A stretch of DNA of 40,611 nt from Verrucomicrobia bacterium 12-59-8 (GTDB taxonomy: Bacteria; Verrucomicrobiota; Verrucomicrobiae; Verrucomicrobiales; Verrucomicrobiaceae). The DNA is taken from assembly GCA_002279765.1 (NCBI GenBank), contig NCCR01000019.1, forward strand, positions 1 through 40,611, in the 5' to 3' direction. The notes beneath the pieces are model-generated. The model made no database searches. It was not told the origin of the DNA and saw nothing but the letters and a program-made list of their open reading frames with translations. A program made the position numbers and the translations under genes. This document shows positions 25,801-33,432 of this stretch, in pieces. The first letter of the stretch is position 1; each line of letters opens with the position of its first letter.

Positions 25801-25965
25801 CAACCCTACTTCGAGAATAATTTTGAAGGGGCGAAGTTCATTTGGACCGACGACCTGGCGCTCGATAACACCATCGTCTTCCGAACCAGGATCGAGAAGC
25901 CCGAGTGGAAGCAGCGCTGGAACACCAAGCCCGATCTCGACGTCACCGGTGCTCCTTTGCGTTAA
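22840..25965 (+). CDS. Giant exported YHYH / EF-hand / PEBP fusion protein
   Basis: 1041 aa with signal peptide MKAIFVATLSVGLCSTAAFAH; AGGA lies just upstream of the ATG. Order: (a) YHYH domain about 90-275, with motifs Y199-H-Y-H202 and Y254-H-Y-H257; (b) Gly/Lys-rich linker 355-386; (c) two EF-hand-like loops, DVNGDGVVSAQE (409-420) and DRNGDGKLDVSE (453-464); (d) a PEBP/YbhB-YbcL-like domain about 490-637 (SYALIMDHLAPG, SYWVMWDIP, YVLHVYAL); (e) further EF-hand-like loops DGNGDGIVTLEE, DADKNGIITPVE, DANQDSQLTVAE and DLDHDGKLSTVE (684-779); (f) a second Lys/Gly-rich linker 829-840; (g) a C-terminal beta-sandwich-like region. YHYH proteins are of unknown function, and PEBPs bind anionic lipid head groups. 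This suggests a calcium-responsive extracellular binding protein. Confidence 0.8.
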   Translation: MKAIFVATLSVGLCSTAAFAHTWKAGAASDKETLREHILEEWMQQHAVLDQGERKPVQVASAASTLNLAAATVANAANAPAAAKPFLAFPRLELKWDKDFLFVGSNGLPDHNMMVGITAWQQQVPLPQNYTGDNMWRVPLHPVPAKTPAIVEGHFLRGAIAIGVNGIPIFNPQNNRGEVSYEIGELDQWGGHCGRADDYHYHIAPLHLQTVVGKGMPIAYALDGYPIYGLTEPDGSPVGKLDECHGHEDAKVGYHYHASTKRPYLQSAFHGEVVEAEGQVDPQPRAQGVRPDTAPLRGAEITGFESAGSNNYKLSYQVGGETRSISYSINSDGTYPFEFINGREGVVKEVYTSRGGGGKGPGGGGGKGKSKGMGKGGPSKGMKPDEDPPASPVEASRVTQSTASVSVIDVNGDGVVSAQEFADNVKREFAAKRSGGTLADAMVKARGEFTSLDRNGDGKLDVSELPTSTAAPAEQASGRRGGAPAAAGGDFVLTSPEVEDGGNLPAEYTGDGSGATLPLEWKGAPTGTKSYALIMDHLAPGNEMKSYWVMWDIPANVTSLPKNVKGVGKLGVGFKGAAGYEPPHSQGPGAKTYVLHVYALSSESKIAGASGVNREALLAAIEGKILAKADLSVVYSRGGVATGGPGMSPGDSPPPAPPMPAQGGDGTQGGQRKPWMQMHGSELDGNGDGIVTLEETLADMKAAALKYDADKNGIITPVEIDASGDVRQGAAFAGFIYRHAFELDANQDSQLTVAELNHAAKYLFDSADLDHDGKLSTVEVQSAPNAPLGNPPPTSSDQPPTAPASTQSPGSAMTPPRSDGAQPMQDQTNPGGKKKKGGGPPGLIKPSITDTMRLNVYADNWFMLYVNGRLVAVDPIQFTPHNVVSVDFLPEYPMTIAVLAKDNADPKTGLEYGSSVGDGGFILKFADGTVTNGSWKAKSFFHGPINGDTANPQVKQEPLPANWWAVDFDDSSWKNAKEYTVEEVDPKQPYFENNFEGAKFIWTDDLALDNTIVFRTRIEKPEWKQRWNTKPDLDVTGAPLR

Positions 25966-25982
25966 TCTTTGCTTTTTCCATT

Positions 25983-27461
25983 ATGAAACATCTATGCATT
26001 CTCGGTGCCTTCTTAATCTGCCCAATCATGGCGAATGCGGACTCCGCCCAGCCAAACTTTCTCGTCATCATGGGAGAAGCGCAGGGATGGGCGTCGATGT
26101 CGGTGCCGCAGGATGATCGAAATCCGGAAGGCTCGATGAGCAGCTTCATCCGTACGCCGAATCTTGACAGTATCGCGCAGAGCGGAATCCGCTTTTCTGA
26201 CTTCTATGCGTCATCGCCGCGCTGCACGCCGACACGCGCCGCTCTTTTCACCGGGCGTAATCCGGCGCGGTTGCACATGACGTTTGTCGGTGAAAGCAAG
26301 AAGGAGGGAGGGGTGAATCCGGGAGACAGGGTGATAGCCCCTGAGACGACATCACAGCTTCCTGCGGGTATTGAAACGATCGGCACGCTTTTGAAGAAGC
26401 AGGGCTACGGCACCGCTCACTTTGGCAAATGGCATGTAGGGCGTGAAAATCCGCAGCAGAGTGGTTTCGATGAAAACGACGGCCCAAACAGCAATGGGGG
26501 GCCGGAAAACGCCGATGAGCCGAATCCGAAGCAGTGCTACACCACCGCGAAGCTCGGCATGGACTTCATGACGCGGCAGGTGAATGCGGATAAACCTTTC
26601 TATCTCCAAATCTCGCATTATCCCGGCAAGCAGCCGGAAAGCGCGACGCCGGAGATGATTGAGTCGGTGAAGCGCCGACTTGGCAACCGCATGGACATGA
26701 TGCGCATTGGTCAGGCAGCGGGGAATGAGGAGATCGACAAGACAATCGGTCTGGTGCTGGCAAAGCTGAAGGAACTCGACGCGATAAAAAACACCTACAT
26801 CATCTACACCGCCGATCACGGCGCACAGGGGCGCAATGCAAACGGCGCGCTCTCCAATGGCAAAGGCACCGTGTGGGAAGGTGGCTTGCGTGTTCCTCTT
26901 CTTGTGTCAGGCCCTGGCATCAAGGCTGGGCAATTCTCGCATGTTCGAGCCAGTACCGTGGATGTGCTGCCCACGATCATGGAGCTGGCAGGGGTGGCTG
27001 CGAATGCGCTGCCGAAAGATCTCGATGGTGTCAGCCTTGTGGATGTTTTGAAAAAAGATCCGAGCACTCCGCCACCAAGAGACCACGAGGAGATCGTTGT
27101 GCATTTTCCGCACTATGACAAGGACGAGATTGGTCCCGCTTCAGCCATTATCTACCAGAATTGGAAGATGATCCTCGTATTCGAGACGGAGAATCGCCTG
27201 TTGTTCGACCTCTCCAAGGATATTGGAGAACAGAGAGATCTTGCGCAGACGAATCCTGACATTGTTAGCGCACTCGACACTCGCATGATGGACTACTTGA
27301 GTTCAGTGAGGGCCGGCATGCCGAAAGCGAATTCTGATTATGTCGAAGGGGGAGAGAAGTCTGGCGACCGCAAAGGTGGAAAAGGCGGCAAGGGAGGCAA
27401 AGGCGGAAAGCAAAAGCCGATGATGAAGGAAGAGCCAGAAGTGAAACCCGAAGCCAACTGA
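25983..27461 (+). CDS. Exported sulfatase, canonical Cys motif but altered metal site
   Basis: 492 aa; signal peptide MKHLCILGAFLICPIMANAD fixes the start at 25983. It is an arylsulfatase-family enzyme with formylglycine motif C81-T-P-T-R85 and HFGKWHVG, and a YTADHGAQG metal segment. However, the N-terminal metal-binding Asp pair normally read as ADDxGW is here G31-E32-A33-Q-G-W, so one Asp is Glu and the other Ala. It may still act with an altered metal, or may be weak. The C-terminus is a Gly/Lys-rich tail (456-492). It lies 17 bases after the YHYH gene and 23 before the second sulfatase, so the three are probably one transcript. Substrate not inferable; sulfated glycans are usual in Verrucomicrobiota. 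Confidence 0.85.
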   Translation: MKHLCILGAFLICPIMANADSAQPNFLVIMGEAQGWASMSVPQDDRNPEGSMSSFIRTPNLDSIAQSGIRFSDFYASSPRCTPTRAALFTGRNPARLHMTFVGESKKEGGVNPGDRVIAPETTSQLPAGIETIGTLLKKQGYGTAHFGKWHVGRENPQQSGFDENDGPNSNGGPENADEPNPKQCYTTAKLGMDFMTRQVNADKPFYLQISHYPGKQPESATPEMIESVKRRLGNRMDMMRIGQAAGNEEIDKTIGLVLAKLKELDAIKNTYIIYTADHGAQGRNANGALSNGKGTVWEGGLRVPLLVSGPGIKAGQFSHVRASTVDVLPTIMELAGVAANALPKDLDGVSLVDVLKKDPSTPPPRDHEEIVVHFPHYDKDEIGPASAIIYQNWKMILVFETENRLLFDLSKDIGEQRDLAQTNPDIVSALDTRMMDYLSSVRAGMPKANSDYVEGGEKSGDRKGGKGGKGGKGGKQKPMMKEEPEVKPEAN

Positions 27462-27484
27462 GTAACAGAACTCGTCTTTGTAAC

Positions 27485-28837
27485 ATGAAACTTTTTCTCA
27501 CCCCTGCTGCCTTGCTCCTTCTGGCCGCCAGCGCTTTCGCCAAGGGTCCGAACATTCTTTTCATCCTCGCCGATGATCAATCGTGGAGCGGCACTTCAGT
27601 TCGTATGATGCCCAATGAGCCGGGCAGCGCGAGTCGTGAATTTCACACGCCAAATCTTGAAAAACTCGCCGCCCAGGGCATGACGTTTTCCCAGGCTTAT
27701 GCGGCGCATTGCAAATGCGAGTGCTCACGTGCGGCGATCCAGATGGGACGCACGACGACCACGCTCAACGCGCCCGACAAAAATGCGCGCAACTGGAGTG
27801 CTCCGGTGACAGATTCCCTCGTGAACACCCTCAAGAAAGCGGACTCCAGCTACCGTGCGGCGCACTTCGGCAAGTGGCAGTGGTTTCACACACCGGAGTC
27901 GATGGGCTATGATGCCAGTGATGGCATTACGATGAACGAGGACGGCGATACGACCAATCCCGAAGATCCCAAACAGTCCTTCAGCATCACTCGTCGGGCG
28001 GGTGCTTTCATGGAGTCCCAGGTGAAAGAAGGTCATCCGTTCTTCCTGCAACTCTCCTACTATGCCGTGCATCAGACACCGCAGGCGCTCGCTGCGACGC
28101 TCAAAAAATACGAGGGAATGGCCAATGCGGCCAAAGGTGGGCGTGGTGATCGTGCCGTGATGGCTGCCATGACGGAGGATCTCGACACTTGTGTGGGTGA
28201 GGTCTTGAAGAAGCTCGACGATCTGCGCATCGCCGAAAACACCCTCGTTATCTACACCTCCGACAATGGTGCCCGTACGACGCTGCTCAACGGCGGCAAG
28301 GGGGATCTCGGTGAAGGCGGCCTTCGTGAGCCGATGATCATTCGCGGTCCCGGCATCAAAGCAGGTTCCCATTGCAGCATGCCCGTCATTCTCTACGACC
28401 TCATGCCAACCGTGGCTGATTTTGCTGCACCGGGATTCGCCATGCCCAAGGGGGTGGAAGGCGGCAGTTGGAAGCCGTTGTTGCTGAGTGCTGGAAAAGT
28501 GCCGGTGAAGCGTTCCATCGACCGTTTCGTGTGGCATCAGGCCGTCGAGGTCGAGCATCCGCAGTCCGCCATCCGTGAAGGCGACTACAAGCTGCTCTAT
28601 TTCTGGGATACCAAGGAAGGGCTGCTGTTTGACGTGGTGAATGATCTGGGCGAGACGCGGGATCTCGCGAAACAAAACCCAGACATTGCGGCGAGGCTCC
28701 TGGCGGACCTTAAGGCACACATCCGTGCCGGACTCGGGGAGCAGGCGTCGGCGGCGCTGGAGCGCGGTGAATTTCCTCAGGGACGTGGCCCGGGCAAAGG
28801 CAAGGGGCCCGGAGGTGGCAAGAAGAAGGTGAAGTGA
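27485..28837 (+). CDS. Exported sulfatase-family protein with unusual C-x-C-x-R motif
   Basis: 450 aa with signal peptide MKLFLTPAALLLLAASAFAKG. The sulfatase fold is clear: NILFILADDQSW (Asp30-Asp31), YTSDNGA, and GGKGDLGEGGLREPMI. Two active-site features depart from the family. The nucleophile motif reads C78-E-C80-S-R82 (preceded by C76), with Cys where the formylglycine motif C-x-P/A-x-R has Pro or Ala. The His of GKWH is Gln (HFGKWQW). The tail is Gly/Lys-rich (433-450). Formylglycine-generating enzyme normally needs Pro or Ala at that place, so this protein may be unmatured, matured differently, or a binding pseudoenzyme. Fold sure, activity unsure. Confidence 0.8.
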   Translation: MKLFLTPAALLLLAASAFAKGPNILFILADDQSWSGTSVRMMPNEPGSASREFHTPNLEKLAAQGMTFSQAYAAHCKCECSRAAIQMGRTTTTLNAPDKNARNWSAPVTDSLVNTLKKADSSYRAAHFGKWQWFHTPESMGYDASDGITMNEDGDTTNPEDPKQSFSITRRAGAFMESQVKEGHPFFLQLSYYAVHQTPQALAATLKKYEGMANAAKGGRGDRAVMAAMTEDLDTCVGEVLKKLDDLRIAENTLVIYTSDNGARTTLLNGGKGDLGEGGLREPMIIRGPGIKAGSHCSMPVILYDLMPTVADFAAPGFAMPKGVEGGSWKPLLLSAGKVPVKRSIDRFVWHQAVEVEHPQSAIREGDYKLLYFWDTKEGLLFDVVNDLGETRDLAKQNPDIAARLLADLKAHIRAGLGEQASAALERGEFPQGRGPGKGKGPGGGKKKVK

Positions 28838-28892
28838 TCTGAGGTCACAGACAGGTGCATTTCGGTATTTGATGTGTGGCTGTTGGAAGATT

Positions 28893-28909
28893 GTAAATCT
28901 GGCGTTTAC
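28893..28909. promoter_or_regulatory. Short inverted repeat upstream of the FMN dehydrogenase gene
   Basis: GTAAA (28893-28897) and TTTAC (28905-28909) form a dyad with a 7-base spacer, 75 bases before the start at 28985. It is a possible operator, but arms of five bases are easily found by chance. Confidence 0.25.
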
Positions 28910-28927
28910 TGCCGATGAAGAAGGTGG

Positions 28928-28957
28928 GCCGTCTGTGTTGATCTGACGGCGGTTTTC
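28928..28957 (+). terminator. Weak stem-loop with short T-run
   Basis: GCCGTC (28928-28933) pairs with GACGGC (28945-28950) around an 11-base loop, followed by GGTTTT. It could end the sulfatase transcript or structure the leader of the next gene. The T-run of four, after two G, makes it a weak terminator call. Confidence 0.3.
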
Positions 28958-28984
28958 GCCTTCACTGTCTTTCCATCACGCCCC

Positions 28985-30145
28985 ATGTCCGACGCCTTCA
29001 ATTCCAACTACCCCTCCATCGAGCATCTTCGCGAGAGAGCGCGCCAGCGGGTGCCGCGTTTCGCTTTTGAGTATCTGGAGGGCGGTTGTTTCTCTAACAT
29101 CAATCTCCAGCGCAACACGGAAGAGATCAGGCAGGTGCAGCTGCGGCCTTGGTATTTGCGCGACTATCCCGGTTCCGATCTGAAGACGGAACTCTTTGGC
29201 ATCACCTATGATGCGCCATTTGGTGTCTCACCCATCGGGTTGCAGGGACTTGTCTGGCCGAAGGCGACCGAGATCATCGCGAAGGCGGCGCACCAGCACA
29301 ATATCCCCTTCACGCTCAGTACGGTCGCAACGGCCAGCATCGAAACTGTGGCTGAACTGACGGAGGGGAAAGCTTGGTTTCAGCTCTACCATCCCGCCGA
29401 GGATGCGCTGCGAGACAAATTGCTGGATCGTGCGCGGGATGCAGGTTTTCCGGTGCTCGTCATCCTCGCGGATACGCCCACCTTTGCGTATCGGCCCAAG
29501 GAAATCCGCAACGGGTTGTCCATCCCGCCGCGCATGTCGGTGCGTAATGTGATCCAAATGATGCTGCATCCCACCTGGTCATTCAGTCAGCTTGCGGCGG
29601 GTGCGCCGGAGTTCAAGACGATGAAGCCGTATCTGCCGAAGGGGCTGAGCATGAAACACCTGGGCCTCTTCATGAACAAGACTTTCTCGGGGCGTTTGAA
29701 TCCGGCCAAGATCAGCGCCATTCGCGAGCGCTGGAAGGGCAAGCTCGTCGTGAAAGGTGTTGTCACCGAAGAGGACGCTGAAACGGCGCTCGGGCTTGGA
29801 GTGGATGGCTTCATTGTTTCGAACCACGGTGGCCGTCAGCTTGATGCGGGGCAGTCCACCATCAAACCGCTGACCGAACTCGCGAAGAAATTTGGCCAGC
29901 GCACCACGGTCATGATCGACAGCGGTCTTCGTGCTGGCCCGGATGTCGCCTGCGCACTCGCGAGCGGCGCGAAGTTTGCCTTCATGGGGCGGTCCTTCAT
30001 GTATGGCGTCGCGGCACTCGGCAAAGCGGGTGGCGACCACACGATGACGATGCTGAAGCGCCAGCTCAAGCAAGTCATGGAGCAAGTGGGCTGCGAGCGA
30101 GTGACAGATCTGCCTAAACATCTGGTATCCGGGCCAAACGCCTGA
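28985..30145 (+). CDS. FMN-dependent alpha-hydroxy-acid dehydrogenase/oxidase
   Basis: 386 aa, no signal peptide, the normal length of the LldD/glycolate-oxidase/lactate-oxidase family. Family landmarks are FAFEYLEGGCFSNINLQRN near the N-terminus, PFGVSPIGLQGLVWP, LSTVATASIETVA, WFQLYHP, the catalytic SNHGGRQLD with His281 and Arg284, and the FMN-phosphate loop DSGLRAGPDVACALASGAKF with MGRSFMYG. It oxidises a 2-hydroxy acid (lactate, glycolate or similar) to the 2-oxo acid, reducing FMN. The electron acceptor, oxygen or a quinone, cannot be told from sequence. DSGLRAG replaces the more usual DGGVRRG. It lies three bases before truD, so the two are coupled. Confidence 0.9.
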   Translation: MSDAFNSNYPSIEHLRERARQRVPRFAFEYLEGGCFSNINLQRNTEEIRQVQLRPWYLRDYPGSDLKTELFGITYDAPFGVSPIGLQGLVWPKATEIIAKAAHQHNIPFTLSTVATASIETVAELTEGKAWFQLYHPAEDALRDKLLDRARDAGFPVLVILADTPTFAYRPKEIRNGLSIPPRMSVRNVIQMMLHPTWSFSQLAAGAPEFKTMKPYLPKGLSMKHLGLFMNKTFSGRLNPAKISAIRERWKGKLVVKGVVTEEDAETALGLGVDGFIVSNHGGRQLDAGQSTIKPLTELAKKFGQRTTVMIDSGLRAGPDVACALASGAKFAFMGRSFMYGVAALGKAGGDHTMTMLKRQLKQVMEQVGCERVTDLPKHLVSGPNA

Positions 30146-30148
30146 ATC

Positions 30149-31225
30149 ATGATGCCGAATTCGATCGACCTTCCCTTTCTGCACGGCGGCCCGCTGGGGC
30201 GGGCGCGTTTCAAAGTGCAGCCGGAGGATTTTGTGGTGGAGGAGCTGCTGGGGTTTGAGCCTTCGGGCGAGGGCGAGCACTGCCTCGTGTGGGCGGAAAA
30301 GCGGAATCTGGACAGCAACACCGCAGCGGCACGGCTGGCGGACGCGGTGGGGATTAGGCGCCGTTTAGTTAGCCATTGCGGACTGAAGGATCGTCATGCG
30401 GTCACGCGTCAGTGGTTCAGCCTGCACATGCCGGGGCAGGCATCGCCGGAACCTGCGGCGTTGGAATCCGAAGGGCTGCGCGTGCTGCGCATCACTCGGA
30501 ACTCGCGCAAGCTGCGGCGCGGCATTCATCTGGGCAATCGCTTCACCATCCGGCTGCGGGAGCCTGACTTTGACGCAGCCCTTGCCGTGCAGCGCTGGCA
30601 GGCGATCACGGAGAAGGGGGCTCCGAATTTCTTCGGCACGCAGCGCTTTGGTAACGAAGGACAAAACGTGGCGAAAGCGCAGGCGATGTTTCGAGGTGAG
30701 TTCACGCCGGGGGATCGACTGCTGCGCGGCATCCTGCTTTCTGCTGCTCGCAGTCATCTCTTCAATGCCGTGGTGGCCGGCCGCATGACGCGCGGGAGCT
30801 GGGACAAACCGCTGGCAGGTGAGGTATTTGGTTTTGCAGATAACGGCACGATCCTGCTGCCGGAAAACCAGCGTGGTGATGAAGTGGCGCGATTTGAAAA
30901 GGGTATCGTCGAACTCACAGCGCCGCTATGGGGCAGTGGTGAACTGCAAAGCGTGGGTGAGGTGCGTGGCCTCGAACAGGAACTGCTGGCGGGATTTCCC
31001 GACATCACCGCCGGACTGGAAGCCTTCGGACTGCGGCAGGAACGCCGTGTGATGCGTCTGCGTCCGATCGATTCCACTTTTGAAGTGATGGAGGACGGTG
31101 ATCTGAAAATTTGCTTTGATCTTCCCAAGGGAACGTATGCCACGACCTTGCTGAGTGAGCTGGCAGAGCTGGATGAATCCAGCCCGGCGGGCGAAAGTCA
31201 GCCAGACGTACTGACGATTCACTGA
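30149..31225 (+). CDS. truD: tRNA pseudouridine(13) synthase TruD
   Basis: 358 aa, close to the usual ~350. TruD isomerises uridine 13 of tRNA(Glu) to pseudouridine in the cytoplasm. Signatures: FKVQPEDFVVEELLGF at the N-terminus, GLKDRHAVTRQWF with catalytic Asp81, NFFGTQRFG mid-protein, and the C-terminal LPKGTYATTLLSEL. The start at 30149 follows the previous stop by three bases; a second ATG at 30152 is equally possible. It is a housekeeping gene with no obvious link to the exported hydrolases around it. Confidence 0.94.
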   Translation: MMPNSIDLPFLHGGPLGRARFKVQPEDFVVEELLGFEPSGEGEHCLVWAEKRNLDSNTAAARLADAVGIRRRLVSHCGLKDRHAVTRQWFSLHMPGQASPEPAALESEGLRVLRITRNSRKLRRGIHLGNRFTIRLREPDFDAALAVQRWQAITEKGAPNFFGTQRFGNEGQNVAKAQAMFRGEFTPGDRLLRGILLSAARSHLFNAVVAGRMTRGSWDKPLAGEVFGFADNGTILLPENQRGDEVARFEKGIVELTAPLWGSGELQSVGEVRGLEQELLAGFPDITAGLEAFGLRQERRVMRLRPIDSTFEVMEDGDLKICFDLPKGTYATTLLSELAELDESSPAGESQPDVLTIH

Positions 31226-31282
31226 CAAATTGGCGATCATTGCTTGATGCTGTTTTGACATTGGTGGTTCCCATATGAGGCC

Positions 31283-32728
31283 ATGAAGCACCTTTTTCTT
31301 CTCTGCGCCTTGGCAGCGTTCGCGATCATAGCGTTCGGGCAAAATGAAACAAAACCGGCCAAGGGTGAACGCGGCAATGGGAAGGGGGCTGGGCCGGGAG
31401 GGCAGGTGGAGCCTGCTGTGGTTCCGCCTTATCTATTCAATGTCTGGCTTTGCCGGCCGGGGGCTGACTCGGTGACGGTGAGCGTGCTCGCGTGGCAGGA
31501 CATAGAGATGTTTGTTTCCTATGGCGAGAGCCCGACAGCGCTGAAGCAGCGCTCCGAGGTCGTCAAACTCCGCTCGGGAGAGCCGCAGACGATCCTGCTG
31601 GGGCAGTTGAAGCCTGACACAGGCTATGCGTATCAGGTGACCTATCGCATCGGTGCTGGTGAGGCCGTACGCGATGAAGTCCGCAGCTTTCACACTCAGC
31701 GCGCACCGACATCCAGTTTCACCTTCACCACACAAGCGGATTCACATCTCGATGTCAGCACGGATGTGCGGGTGTATCAGCAGACGCTGGCCAACATGCT
31801 CGCGGACAAACCTGATTTCATGATCGACCTCGGTGATACGACGATGGTCGATAAGTTTGGCAGCTTCTACACGCGTGCTGAGTCTCAGTACAAGGCGCAG
31901 CGTTTCTACATGGGCCGCATCGCGCACAGCGTGCCGGTCCTTCTTGCGCTGGGCAATCACGATGGCGAACAGGGCTCCCGGCTGACCGGTCAGCCGAACT
32001 CCATGCCGCTGTGGTCCATTGGCATGCGGAAGAAGTATTTCCCGAATCCTGCGCCCGGCGGCATCTACTCAGGGAATGCCACGCCGGAGGAAGGTGCGGG
32101 CATGCTGGAGGATTTTTATGCATTTGAATGGGGGAGTGCGCTGTTTGTCGTGCTTGATCCGTTTTGGTTCACACGTGAGCGCAAAGGCGCGGACAACTGG
32201 AGCATGACACTTGGAGAGGCGCAGTATCACTGGCTGACTAAGACGCTTGAGTCGAGCAAGGCCCCCTTCAAGTTTGTGTTTCTGCATCATCTCATCGGCG
32301 GATTGGGCAAGGATGTGCGTGGTGGTGTGAAGCCTGCGCCGTTCATGGAGTGGGGCGGTAAAAACGCCGATGGCAGCGACGGCTTTAAACAACATCGCCC
32401 TGGCTGGGAGATGCCGGTTCATCAGCTCTTAGTCAAAAACGGCGTGAGCATTGTCTTCCATGGGCATGACCACCTCTTCGCGAAGGAGGAACTCGATGGC
32501 ATCATTTATCAGGAAGTGCCGCAGCCTGGACATCCGAGTGGTGGTACACGTAGCTCAGAGGAGTACGGCTACACCGGCACCATCCTCGGGAGCTCGGGGC
32601 ATGTGCGTGTCACGGTGGGACCGAATGAGGCGAAGGTGGATTACGTGCGATCCATCGTGACCGGTGTGACGCGCGATGGCATGCCGAATGCGAGCGTCGA
32701 GCATAGTTACACGCTTCGAAAAAAATAG
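31283..32728 (+). CDS. Exported metallophosphoesterase (purple-acid-phosphatase-like)
   Basis: 481 aa; signal peptide MKHLFLLCALAAFAIIAFGQ, start preceded by GAGG. A Gly/Lys-rich segment (about 24-41) follows, then a fibronectin-III-like beta domain (VTVSVLAWQDIEMFVSYGE ... LKPDTGYAYQVTYRI), then the calcineurin-like phosphatase core. All dimetal motifs are visible: D153-S-H155, D182-L-G-D185, G224-N-H-D227, HH in VFLHHLIGG, and G394-H-D-H397. It should hydrolyse a phosphomonoester or diester outside the cytoplasm. The N-terminal Gly/Lys stretch resembles those of the sulfatase and YHYH proteins upstream. Convergent with the CBM9-like gene. Confidence 0.87.
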   Translation: MKHLFLLCALAAFAIIAFGQNETKPAKGERGNGKGAGPGGQVEPAVVPPYLFNVWLCRPGADSVTVSVLAWQDIEMFVSYGESPTALKQRSEVVKLRSGEPQTILLGQLKPDTGYAYQVTYRIGAGEAVRDEVRSFHTQRAPTSSFTFTTQADSHLDVSTDVRVYQQTLANMLADKPDFMIDLGDTTMVDKFGSFYTRAESQYKAQRFYMGRIAHSVPVLLALGNHDGEQGSRLTGQPNSMPLWSIGMRKKYFPNPAPGGIYSGNATPEEGAGMLEDFYAFEWGSALFVVLDPFWFTRERKGADNWSMTLGEAQYHWLTKTLESSKAPFKFVFLHHLIGGLGKDVRGGVKPAPFMEWGGKNADGSDGFKQHRPGWEMPVHQLLVKNGVSIVFHGHDHLFAKEELDGIIYQEVPQPGHPSGGTRSSEEYGYTGTILGSSGHVRVTVGPNEAKVDYVRSIVTGVTRDGMPNASVEHSYTLRKK

Positions 32729-32742
32729 CCTCCGGGGCGGCT
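32719..32742 (-). terminator. Rho-independent-like terminator for the CBM9-like gene
   Basis: Read on the minus strand, just after the stop at 32747, AGCC (32742-32739) and GGCT (32730-32727) enclose a GC-rich loop with one further internal pairing. It is followed by A and seven T (plus-strand A run 32719-32725). The stem is short but the T-run is good. It lies over the last codons and stop of the convergent phosphoesterase gene. Confidence 0.45.
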
Positions 32743-32746
32743 TCAT

Positions 32747-33358
32747 TCACAGCACGAGTTCGAGCACCCCGAATGAAGCGGGCACGTGGAAGTCAGGGCG
32801 TTCGGTCTGCGGATTCACCCAGGGCATCCAGCCGGAATGAACGGTGCCATCGGGCTGGTGATGGAATTCGGCGCGGTAGAGGCCGGCGAAAAATTCGGCT
32901 GAGCCGGGCTTGATCACTTTCAAAGCACGTAGCGTATCGAGGGGCAGGCTGCCTGTGACGGTGTAGCGATTGCCTTCGATATGGGCGGTGAGTTCAAGGC
33001 CTTCGCACTGCCAGTCCCAATTCATTTCACGGTAGAAATTTGCCTCGTAGGCCAGAACATCGCCACGCGGGGACATTTCGAGGCAGTAGTAGGGCTTAAG
33101 GGTCAGATCGGGAGCGAAGAAGATTTCGACACGGTCGGAGCCGAGCACGCGATCTTTGGCCGTGGGGCCGTCGGGGAGCACGAGATCTTCATCAATGCAG
33201 TCGAAGCGGAAGTGAAAATGCGTTTCACCCCAGAGGGCGCGGAACTCGGTGGGCGGAGCGGTGCGCTCCACCCAGGGAAAGGCGAAGTCGGTCAAAGGCT
33301 TGGCCTCAGACCAATCCAATAGAGATGAGGACGTGTGGCGGACGGGGTAGCGTTTCAT
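32747..33358 (-). CDS. CBM9-like carbohydrate-binding domain protein
   Basis: 203 aa, no signal peptide. The whole protein looks like a family 9-type carbohydrate-binding beta-sandwich as found in many Bacteroidota and Verrucomicrobiota proteins. Segments include LWGETHFHFRFDCIDEDL, DRVLGSDRVEIFFAPD, YYCLEMSPRGDVLAYEANFY and a C-terminal EFHHQPDGTVHSGWMPWVNP with conserved aromatic residues. It has no catalytic motif. The lack of a signal peptide suggests a cytoplasmic role or a non-classical start. It is divergent from the CehA-type hydrolase (75 bases between starts), which may share its promoter region. Confidence 0.75.
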   Translation of the reverse strand: MKRYPVRHTSSSLLDWSEAKPLTDFAFPWVERTAPPTEFRALWGETHFHFRFDCIDEDLVLPDGPTAKDRVLGSDRVEIFFAPDLTLKPYYCLEMSPRGDVLAYEANFYREMNWDWQCEGLELTAHIEGNRYTVTGSLPLDTLRALKVIKPGSAEFFAGLYRAEFHHQPDGTVHSGWMPWVNPQTERPDFHVPASFGVLELVL

Positions 33359-33432
33359 GCGACAGCTTTGGCAAGACCGGGCTTCAATTCAACGACGGGT
33401 GGATAGTTGTCAGCATGCAGGCTCGTTCGATC

